Part shown: positions 57,612 to 64,000 of the stretch, in pieces
How positions within the stretch are numbered: position 1 is the first letter of the stretch
Layout of the letters: every line of letters starts with the position of its first letter
Assembly: GCF_024169925.1 (NCBI RefSeq)
Contig: NZ_JALJXF010000001.1
Location: forward strand, 2,982,001 to 3,046,000
Reading direction: 5' to 3'
Length of the DNA stretch: 64,000 nucleotides
Source of the DNA: Methylorubrum extorquens
GTDB lineage: Bacteria; Pseudomonadota; Alphaproteobacteria; Rhizobiales; Beijerinckiaceae
The notes under the pieces: model-generated
What the model was told of the DNA's origin: nothing
The model's input: the letters and a program-made list of their open reading frames with translations, nothing else
Database searches by the model: none
Program-made: the position numbers and the translations under genes

Positions 57612-59513
57612 ATGTCGCTGCGCCGCACCTTTTCCACCCTCGCACTCGGACTTGTTGCTGCGGGGTTGGTGTCTGCCTGTCTGCCTTGGTCGATCGAAGC
57701 TCCTGGCGCGGCCCGCTTCGTCAGCCGGGGCCTGCAACAGGGCTGGGGCGTGGCGCTCGACGCCCGGGGACGCACGGAGGTCGTGCTGCTGCCGCTCCCC
57801 CGGATCGTGTTCGAGGATATCCGCCTGACCGAGGGCGATGCCGCCGGGCCGGTGCTGGCTGCGGGCGGGAATCTGTCGCTTCAACTCGGTCTCGCTGCCC
57901 TGCTCACCGGCCGGGTCGAGGTCGATTCCCTGACGCTCGACGGTTCGGAGTTGGTGCTGCCGCAGGAGGCGGGGGATACCCGCTGGTCCGCGGCGGCCGA
58001 GCGTCTGACCCACAGCATCGCCGGCGAGGACGGTGACCGGCCCCGACGGATCATCCTCGCCCGCTGCGCGCTCAAGGGCCGCGACCCGCGGGACGGAACG
58101 CTGCAGACGGCCCGCGACGTCGATCTCACGATCTCCTGGCCGGCCTGGAGCGAGAGCCTCGCGGTGAATGGGGGGCTGCGCTGGGGCGATGGCAGCGCCC
58201 GGATCACGCTCACGGGTCTGCGTCCCTACGCGCTCTTCTCCGGGGGCGAGAGTCCGTTCACCGCCGCCCTGACATGGCCGACGGGTTCGCTGAGCGCCGA
58301 AGGCAGCGGCAGCCTGCGCGACGGCCTCAAGGCCTCGGGCACTGGCAGCCTCCAGACGCGATCCCTTCACAAGACGCTGGCCCTGACCGGCGGAGGTGTC
58401 GCTCTGTCGCCCTTCGTCGAGGATTTCGCCGTGGAGGGCAGCTTCGAGGCGGCCTCCGGCCAGATCCAGTTTCCGAGCGTCACCGTGCGCAGCGACGGGA
58501 ACGTGCTGGAGGGGGCCGGCTCGGCCACCTTCGGCCCGCAGCGCAACGCGGTACAGGCCACGCTCGCCGCTGAGAACCTCAACCTCTCGCCGTTGCTCGC
58601 TGGGCTTCTGCGCCTGACAGGCTTCGATCGTGGGACCGACGATGCAGCTTGGCGCGGCCGGTCCCTCGCCTTGCGTCCCTTCACCGGGGGGGACCTCGAT
58701 CTGCGGATCTCCGCCGGCAATGCCCGGATCGGGCCGGTGCAAATGACGGATCTCGCCTCCAGCGTTCTCGTGCGCGAGGACGGCATCGAGGCGTCGCTCG
58801 GCCGCGCCAACGTACGCGGCGGCATGGTCAAAGGTCGGGTTTCGCTTGCGGCCGATGGGAGCGACGCGGCCCTGACCCGCGTGAAGGCGCAGGGCAGTTT
58901 CGACGGGCTCGATCTTGGCGCCTTGCTGGACGATCTCGGCCAGTCCCGCTGGGTGCTCGGGGCGACGCGGGGCAGTCTCGCGCTGGAGGGAGCCGGCCAC
59001 GACGTCGATGCCCTGGCCCGTTCCGTGTCGGGCCGGGTTGCGCTGGAGAGCGCGGACGGCGCCCTGTCCGGCCTCGATCTCGCCGATGTGGTCCACCGCG
59101 GCGGCGCGGTGGCGCCGGGGGCCCTGGCCCGGCGCAACGGCCGGACGCCCTTCGAACACGCCGCCGTGACCCTGCTGTTCGCCGATGGCGTCGGAGAGAT
59201 CGTCGAGGGCCGGCTTGCCTCCCGCACCCTCGGTGCGTCCCTGAACGGACGTGTCGCCCTTGCCGACCGCCGCTTCCAGGCGCGGGCCGAAATCCTGTCG
59301 CGGGCGACCGCCTCTGCCGACGGGGCGTCAACCCCCGCCACGCTGTTCGAGATCGGTGGTCCCTGGGATGCCGTGAGCGTCCGGGCCAGCGCCGCGCCGC
59401 GTCCGGCCGGGGGCGAGGCACGCCCGCCTGTCGCCCCCGATTCCTTCCAGAGGCCCGGCGCCGATCTGCCGCTTGGCATCCGCGCCTACGTGCCCTCGAA
59501 CACCGCCCCCTGA
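57612..59513 (+). CDS. AsmA-like envelope protein
   Basis: A 633-residue protein with an N-terminal membrane anchor or signal (FSTLALGLVAAGLVSACLPW). A repeating beta-strand pattern follows: LPRIVFEDIRLTEGDAAGP, VEVDSLTLDGSELVLP, FAVEGSFEAASGQIQFPSVT and VSGRVALESADGALSGLDLA, the C-terminal AsmA domain. AsmA-like proteins are bridge-type lipid-transport or outer-membrane homeostasis factors anchored in the inner membrane. It is shorter than many AsmA proteins and stands alone. The ATG has CGGAG six bases upstream. Confidence 0.85.
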   Translation: MSLRRTFSTLALGLVAAGLVSACLPWSIEAPGAARFVSRGLQQGWGVALDARGRTEVVLLPLPRIVFEDIRLTEGDAAGPVLAAGGNLSLQLGLAALLTGRVEVDSLTLDGSELVLPQEAGDTRWSAAAERLTHSIAGEDGDRPRRIILARCALKGRDPRDGTLQTARDVDLTISWPAWSESLAVNGGLRWGDGSARITLTGLRPYALFSGGESPFTAALTWPTGSLSAEGSGSLRDGLKASGTGSLQTRSLHKTLALTGGGVALSPFVEDFAVEGSFEAASGQIQFPSVTVRSDGNVLEGAGSATFGPQRNAVQATLAAENLNLSPLLAGLLRLTGFDRGTDDAAWRGRSLALRPFTGGDLDLRISAGNARIGPVQMTDLASSVLVREDGIEASLGRANVRGGMVKGRVSLAADGSDAALTRVKAQGSFDGLDLGALLDDLGQSRWVLGATRGSLALEGAGHDVDALARSVSGRVALESADGALSGLDLADVVHRGGAVAPGALARRNGRTPFEHAAVTLLFADGVGEIVEGRLASRTLGASLNGRVALADRRFQARAEILSRATASADGASTPATLFEIGGPWDAVSVRASAAPRPAGGEARPPVAPDSFQRPGADLPLGIRAYVPSNTAP

Positions 59514-59519
59514 CATCCG

Positions 59520-59537
59520 GACCGGCGACGTCCGGTC
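59520..59537. terminator. Short hairpin between convergent genes
   Basis: The stem GACCGG/CCGGTC with a 6-base loop lies in the 36-base gap between the AsmA-like and carboxypeptidase stops. No T-tract follows, so the assignment is weak. Confidence 0.3.
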
Positions 59538-59549
59538 AGGGCGTCGGTC

Positions 59550-60806
59550 TCAGGAGTTGCCGCTCGCCGTACCGGCCGTGGACGTGCTGCCGGCGCCGTT
59601 GCCGCCCTTGGCCTTCTCGAAGGCGCGGCGGACGAGGTCGGTGCCGACTTCCAGCGCCGCGTCGAGTGCTCGCTGCGACAGGGTGCCGGCCTCCACCGTC
59701 TCCCCGGCGTAGACCGGCTGCTCCAGGGCGAGGGTGTCACCGCGGGTGACGCGCAGGCGGCCGACCTCGCGGCCCTGCGCCACCGGCGCAACGAGCGGCC
59801 CCTGGTAGACCACCTTGGCGGTCACCCGGTCCGAGGTGCCGCGCGGCAGCAGCAGGCGCACCGGCTTGTTGGCCACCACCGGCAGCGAGCCCTTCTCGCC
59901 GCCGAAGACAGAGACGTCCGCGATCGTCTCGTTCGCGTTGAAGACCTGCCGCGGCTCGAAGGCACGGAACCCCCATTCCATCATCTTGCGGGCTTCCGCC
60001 GCGCGGTCGCGCGCGGTCTTGAGGCCCGAGACCACCATGATAAGCCGCTGGCCGTTCTGCACCGCAGAGCCGGTGAGCGCGTAGCCCGATTCTTCGAGAT
60101 AGCCGGTCTTCAGGCCGTCGGCGCCGATATCGAGGGTCAGGAGCGGGTTGCGGTTCTGCTGCTTGATCTTGTTCCAGGTGAACTCGCGCTCGGAATAGAT
60201 CTTGTAGAACTCGGGGTAGGTGTCGATGAGGTGCTGGCCGATCCGCGCCATGTCGCGGGCGGTCACCTTCTGGTCGGGGGCCGAGTAGCCGGTCGCGTTG
60301 CGGAAGGTCGAGCGCGTCAGCCCGATCTCCTTGGCGCGCTGGTTCATCATCCCGGCGAAGGCGTCCTCGGTGCCCGCCATGTTCTCGGCGATGGTGATCG
60401 CCGCGTCGTTGCCCGACTGTACGATCAGGCCGCGCAGCAGGTCGGAGAGCTTGATGCGGCTGTTGACCTGCGCGAACATCGACGAGCCGCCGCCCCCGGC
60501 TCCGCCGCGGCGCCACGCGTCCTCGGTCACCGTGAACTCGGTGTCCATGGAGAGACGCCCCTCCTTGATGGCGCGGAACACGATTTCCGCCGTCATCAGC
60601 TTAGCCATGCTCGCCGGGGAGAACGGCTCGTCGGCGGCCTTCTCGAACAGCACCGAGCCGGACTCGGCATCGATCAGGATCGCGTGCGCGGCCGCCGTCT
60701 GGAAGCTTTGGGCGCGCGCGGGCGCCGGATGGAGAAAGGCACTGACGACCGCGGCCAGCATTCCCGCGAGCGCCCAGCGCGCCGCTCGGAACCGTCTCTC
60801 ACTCAT
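59550..60806 (-). CDS. D-alanyl-D-alanine carboxypeptidase (PBP5/DacA-type)
   Basis: A 418-residue serine carboxypeptidase trimming stem peptides in the periplasm. A signal peptide of about 33 residues ends at ARAQ. The active-site motifs are SMAK (about residue 67), SGN (about 133) and KTG (in GADGLKTGYLEESG). A PBP5 C-terminal domain follows (DVSVFGGEKGSLPVVANKPV, VVYQGPLVAPVAQGREVG). The last 25 residues are Gly/Ser/Thr-rich, replacing the usual amphipathic membrane anchor. A GTG at 60821 is a less likely start. Confidence 0.94.
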   Translation of the reverse strand: MSERRFRAARWALAGMLAAVVSAFLHPAPARAQSFQTAAAHAILIDAESGSVLFEKAADEPFSPASMAKLMTAEIVFRAIKEGRLSMDTEFTVTEDAWRRGGAGGGGSSMFAQVNSRIKLSDLLRGLIVQSGNDAAITIAENMAGTEDAFAGMMNQRAKEIGLTRSTFRNATGYSAPDQKVTARDMARIGQHLIDTYPEFYKIYSEREFTWNKIKQQNRNPLLTLDIGADGLKTGYLEESGYALTGSAVQNGQRLIMVVSGLKTARDRAAEARKMMEWGFRAFEPRQVFNANETIADVSVFGGEKGSLPVVANKPVRLLLPRGTSDRVTAKVVYQGPLVAPVAQGREVGRLRVTRGDTLALEQPVYAGETVEAGTLSQRALDAALEVGTDLVRRAFEKAKGGNGAGSTSTAGTASGNS

Positions 60807-60929
60807 CCTGGCCTCTCCCACGATCCCGTTTGCCGCCCGCGCCGATCAAGCGTGACCTTAGCCCGGATACAATTCGATATCGAAGGCAAAGTTCGATCCC
60901 GCAGCGCGTCATGAGCGCGCCGAAGGGGC

Positions 60930-61364
60930 ATGCATATCCTTGTGGAAAACCATGGCAAATCCCATATCAAGTCCATGAAATATCGACGCTTTCACCCCAC
61001 GGATGCGCCGTCCTCCCGCTCCCGTTGTGCGCCTGCGCCGGCTTCGGACAGTGAGATGCAGGGCGCGTGGCGCACGCTGCCGCTCGAAGGCCGTTTCGAG
61101 GTCGTCTACGAGGACGCCCGCGGCGCCTGGACGACCCGCACGCTCGATGCGCGTGAGTTGAAGCTCGGCCCCGGCCGCACCTTGCTCGGTGGCACCGACC
61201 GGGCGCACGGGCTTTATCGCGGCTTGCGTGCCGACCGCATCCGCCGTCTCACCGAGCCTGCCACCGGCACGCGGATCGAAACCGGTATCCTTGATTGGCT
61301 GCTCGCGCGCGCCGAGGCGCAGCGCAGGGCCCGGAGCGCGCGCATCCCCCGTCGGGCTGCGTGA
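60930..61364 (+). CDS. Small protein with a WYL-like C-terminal segment
   Basis: A frame of up to 144 residues. The conserved-looking part (about 50-115) reads EGRFEVVYEDARGAWTTRTL, LKLGPGRTLLGG and YRGLRADRIRRLTEP, similar in pattern to WYL-type ligand-binding modules that end ...RTFRLDRI. No helix-turn-helix domain precedes it. The start is uncertain: ATG codons at 60930, 60975 and 61056 are all possible and none has a good ribosome site. It is divergent from the carboxypeptidase and precedes rnd. Confidence 0.55.
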   Translation: MHILVENHGKSHIKSMKYRRFHPTDAPSSRSRCAPAPASDSEMQGAWRTLPLEGRFEVVYEDARGAWTTRTLDARELKLGPGRTLLGGTDRAHGLYRGLRADRIRRLTEPATGTRIETGILDWLLARAEAQRRARSARIPRRAA

Positions 61365-61459
61365 AGGAGCGAAGTTTTCGTCGCGAAGCGCAATCGCGTG
61401 GGGACAAGAGGCCCCTCATCGGCTCGCGGTGACGCACGTCCTTCGGTATAGCCGGTTCT

Positions 61460-62614
61460 ATGGAACTGATCTCCGCAACGCAGGCTCTGTCCGACGCCTG
61501 CACCCAACTCGCCGCGCAGCCGTTCGTGACCGTCGATACGGAGTTCATGCGCGAGACGACCTATTATCCGAAGCTCTGCCTGATCCAGATGGCCGGGCCC
61601 GACGGATTTGCCTGCCTCGTCGATCCACTGGCGAAAGGTCTCGACCTCAAGCCGTTCTTCGACCTGATGGCCGACGAGAGCACCGTGAAGGTGTTCCACT
61701 CGGCCCGGCAGGATCTTGAGATCATCTGGCTGCTCGGCGGGCTCTTGCCGCACCCGTTCTTCGACACGCAGGTCGCGGCCATGGTTTGCGGCTATGGCGA
61801 CTCGGTCTCCTACGAGCAACTGGTCAACGATGTCGCTAAGGCGCGCATCGACAAATCTTCCCGCTTCACCGACTGGTCGCGGCGTCCCCTGTCCGAGGCG
61901 CAACTCGCCTACGCCCTGTCGGACGTCACCCATCTCGTGACGATCTATCAGGTGCTCGCCGCCGAGTTGCTGAGCACCGACCGCGGCCTCTGGCTGGACG
62001 AGGAGATGGCGGTCCTCACCTCGCCGGAGACCTATCAGGCCGAGCCCGCACAGGCGTGGCGCCGGCTCTCGGGGCGGATGCGCAAGCCACGGGAGATCGC
62101 GGTGCTGATGGAAGTCGCGGCGTGGCGCGAGGCGGAGGCGCAGAGCCGCAACGTGCCCCGCGGGCGCATCCTCAAGGACGAGGCGGTGATCGACATCGCC
62201 ACCGCCGGCCCCCGCAGCGTCGAGGCCCTGGGCCGCCTGCGCACCATCCCCGCCGGATTCGAGCGCTCGCGCACCGGCACCGAGATTCTCGCCGCGGTCG
62301 AGCGGGGTTTCGCCCGCGACCCGTCGCAGATCGCCGTGCCCGAGCGCAGCCGCGCCCGCGGCGGCGGCAACGGCGCCCTGATCGATCTGCTCAAGGTGCT
62401 GCTCAAGGCGGTGGCCGAGGCCGAGGGCGTGGCACCCAAGATCATCGCCACCGTCGATGACCTCGAAGCACTCGCCGAGGACGACGCGGCGGACGTGGCC
62501 GTGCTCCAGGGCTGGCGCCGCTCCCTGTTCGGCGACAAGGCCCTGGCGCTCAAGCACGGCCGCATGGCGCTCTCGGTCGAGCGCGGCCGGGTCACCGTGC
62601 GCGAACTGCCGTAA
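61460..62614 (+). CDS. rnd: Ribonuclease D
   Basis: A 384-residue 3'-5' exoribonuclease of tRNA maturation. The DEDD active site is complete: D26/E28 in VDTEFMRE, the Asp in [10 protein letters not shown], and the Tyr/Asp motif YALSDVTHL. An HRDC domain follows at about 210-290 ([20 protein letters not shown] then [10 protein letters not shown]). Its length fits the family. It stands 95 bases after the WYL-like gene. Confidence 0.97.
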   Translation: MELISATQALSDACTQLAAQPFVTVDTEFMRETTYYPKLCLIQMAGPDGFACLVDPLAKGLDLKPFFDLMADESTVKVFHSARQDLEIIWLLGGLLPHPFFDTQVAAMVCGYGDSVSYEQLVNDVAKARIDKSSRFTDWSRRPLSEAQLAYALSDVTHLVTIYQVLAAELLSTDRGLWLDEEMAVLTSPETYQAEPAQAWRRLSGRMRKPREIAVLMEVAAWREAEAQSRNVPRGRILKDEAVIDIATAGPRSVEALGRLRTIPAGFERSRTGTEILAAVERGFARDPSQIAVPERSRARGGGNGALIDLLKVLLKAVAEAEGVAPKIIATVDDLEALAEDDAADVAVLQGWRRSLFGDKALALKHGRMALSVERGRVTVRELP

Positions 62615-62821
62615 GCGTTCCCTGTCCGGCGGGCGATGCCCTGACGGCTCGGCCGTGACGAACAGCTCCGTTCTACGCCGAGCCTGCTGCCACGGCTTGC
62701 GTTGGCTGGGAGAAGCGGGGAACTGTCATCGCGGCACCTTGGCGTCGGAACGCAGGTGCCGTAGTTCGGGATTAAGTGGCAAGCCATTTTGCCTCTCATT
62801 CCCGGCCGCTGACCTCTCCCC

Positions 62822-63109
62822 ATGTTCGAGCCGAACGAAGTCCTTCAGGTTCTGAGTGGCCGCGGTACCCTGTCCGCTCAGGGGATCGAGCCGGTCGCGG
62901 TCCGCTACAAGATCGTCATCGAGCGCCGTGACGGCATCGTGGTCGCCCATGGCAGCCTCGCCGGCCGGCACGCGGCCCTGCGCCCGCTCTGGATCACGCC
63001 GGATGCGACCTTGCATCTGAAGGATTCCCGGAGCTTGCCTGTGTCTCTCACCGACCTCGTCGGCGACGCCGCGGAGTTCGAGAGCACCGAACCGGTTGCG
63101 CTGGACTGA
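62822..63109 (+). CDS. Hypothetical small protein
   Basis: A 95-residue soluble protein starting MFEPNEVLQVLSGRG. The middle (AVRYKIVIERRDGIVVAHGS) looks like paired beta-strands, and the end is acidic. No family is recognised. It lies between rnd and the AlkA-type gene, codirectional with both, 207 bases after rnd and 49 before the next gene. Confidence 0.6.
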   Translation: MFEPNEVLQVLSGRGTLSAQGIEPVAVRYKIVIERRDGIVVAHGSLAGRHAALRPLWITPDATLHLKDSRSLPVSLTDLVGDAAEFESTEPVALD

Positions 63110-63158
63110 CGTCGGCTCAACAGTGGCGCCGACTCACTGCCACGCTCCCCACCGTTCC

Positions 63159-64000
63159 ATGACGCGCACCTCGACGCCTGCAACCCGAGAGGACGGGGCC
63201 GAATTTACCCTGGCCTGCCCCCAACCCTACGATTGGGCGCATCTCGAATGCTTCTTCGCTGACCATGCCAGCCCCGGCGTCGAAACCGTGACGCCCGGCC
63301 GCTATTCCCGCACCTTCGTCCTTGATGGGCGCCACGGCATCCTCTCCGTCGCGCCGGAGGCGAGCGCTCTGTCGGTCCGCATCCGCGGCCTCGGCTCGGA
63401 GGACGACCACCAAAGAATCCTCGCGCGGGTGCGGGCGATGTTCGATCTCGACGCCAACCCGCGGGCGATCGGTGCCGGCCTCGGCCGCGATCCCTTCACC
63501 GCCGCCCTCGTGGCGCGTCGGCCCGGTCTGCGGATGCCGGGTGCCTTCGACGGGTTCGAACTGGCGGTCCGGGCGATCCTCGGGCAGCAGGTCTCGGTCG
63601 CCGCCGCGACGCGTCTCGCCGGCCGCCTCGTCGCGGGTTTCGGCACGCCCCTCGACGGAAAGACGTGGGGGGGTGAGCCCGGTCTCACCCACCTGTTCCC
63701 GACGCCGGAGCAGCTCGTGAACGCCGAGATCTCACTCGTGCTCAACATGCCCCGCACCCGCGGCCGGGCGATCCAGGAGCTGGCCGCAGCGATGCTCGCC
63801 ACGCCGGATCTGTTCGCATCCGGGGGCGGACTCGATGAAACGGTCGCGCGGCTGAAGGCCCTGCCCGGCATCGGGGATTGGACCGCGCATTACGTCGCCA
63901 TGCGCGCCCTGGCGCAGGCCGATGCCTTCCCGGCGGGAGATGTGGGGTTGATGCGCGCCCTCGATACCGGCGCCGGGCGGCCGAGCCGACCGGCACTTCT
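63159..64000 (+). CDS. DNA-3-methyladenine glycosylase II (AlkA-type), 3' end cut by the window
   Basis: About 280 residues are visible from MTRTSTPATRED. An AlkA-like N-terminal beta domain is followed by the helix-hairpin-helix glycosylase domain. FELAVRAILGQQVSVAAATR near residue 130 is the substrate-helix signature, LPGIGDWTAHYVAMRALA the HhH motif, and the catalytic Asp lies in FPAGDVGLMRAL. The protein would excise alkylated purines during base-excision repair. It runs off the right edge, so the C-terminus is unknown. No ribosome site is evident before the ATG. Confidence 0.92.
   Translation, partial: MTRTSTPATREDGAEFTLACPQPYDWAHLECFFADHASPGVETVTPGRYSRTFVLDGRHGILSVAPEASALSVRIRGLGSEDDHQRILARVRAMFDLDANPRAIGAGLGRDPFTAALVARRPGLRMPGAFDGFELAVRAILGQQVSVAAATRLAGRLVAGFGTPLDGKTWGGEPGLTHLFPTPEQLVNAEISLVLNMPRTRGRAIQELAAAMLATPDLFASGGGLDETVARLKALPGIGDWTAHYVAMRALAQADAFPAGDVGLMRALDTGAGRPSRPAL

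Overview
This 64 kb window is high-GC chromosomal DNA from an alphaproteobacterium. The best match is Methylobacterium/Methylorubrum, close to M. extorquens. The evidence is gene content and protein style: a long FtsZ with an IPAFLRRQ tail, a DUF374-waaA-lpxK lipid A cluster, DUF2093, a PmtA-like phospholipid methyltransferase, a perfect alphaproteobacterial RpoH promoter at dnaK, a single-chain FdhF/YdeP-type molybdoenzyme like the methylotroph Fdh4A, and GCATCATC/GATGATGC intergenic palindromes of a rhizobial type. I saw no rRNA, tRNA, prophage, insertion sequence or CRISPR array. The taxon is an inference from content, not from a database search.

Layout. 1-7.5 kb: the 3' end of an M17 aminopeptidase, a secreted porin-like stub, a two-domain cold-shock protein, a lone receiver protein, a metallophosphoesterase, then the Kdo/lipid A operon (DUF374 acyltransferase, waaA, lpxK). 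7.5-12 kb: a small membrane protein with DUF2093, the nucleoside salvage operon cdd - purine nucleoside phosphorylase - deoC - deoA, and a histidine-rich secreted protein. 12-16.5 kb: a PmtA-like methyltransferase and dnaK-dnaJ behind an RpoH promoter. 16.7-21.9 kb: an unknown secreted protein, a hairpin-rich spacer, the molybdoenzyme, and a probable membrane-stress module (PspA/IM30, YiaA-type two-helix protein, orphan sigma-70 region 1.1 protein) preceded by two copies of a 15-bp palindrome.

22-38.7 kb is one long minus-strand envelope and division block. In transcription order it reads ftsW, murG, murC, DUF559, murB, SUKH, ddl, ftsQ, ftsA, ftsZ, lpxC, bamD, glycosyltransferase, recN. Two unexpected genes (DUF559 and SUKH) sit inside the dcw core. 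39-50.8 kb: guaB, a probable 39-residue membrane micropeptide, two tandem paralogous secreted proteins, a ketopantoate-reductase family gene, a lipoprotein, an RsmB-type RNA methyltransferase, a secreted alpha/beta hydrolase, a PAP2 phosphatase, a basic secreted peptide, guaA and an unknown gene. 50.8-55 kb: a metal-uptake operon (DUF2946, PepSY, TonB receptor). 55-64 kb: scoA-scoB, an AsmA-like protein, a PBP5-type carboxypeptidase, a WYL-like small protein, rnd, a small unknown and an AlkA-type glycosylase cut by the window end.

Most of the window is housekeeping. The best candidates for something new are the PspA/YiaA/sigma-1.1 module with its double operator and its link to the molybdoenzyme, the histidine-rich repeat protein, the genes inserted in the dcw cluster (one with a repeat-derived tail), and the composite palindromic repeat present three times.
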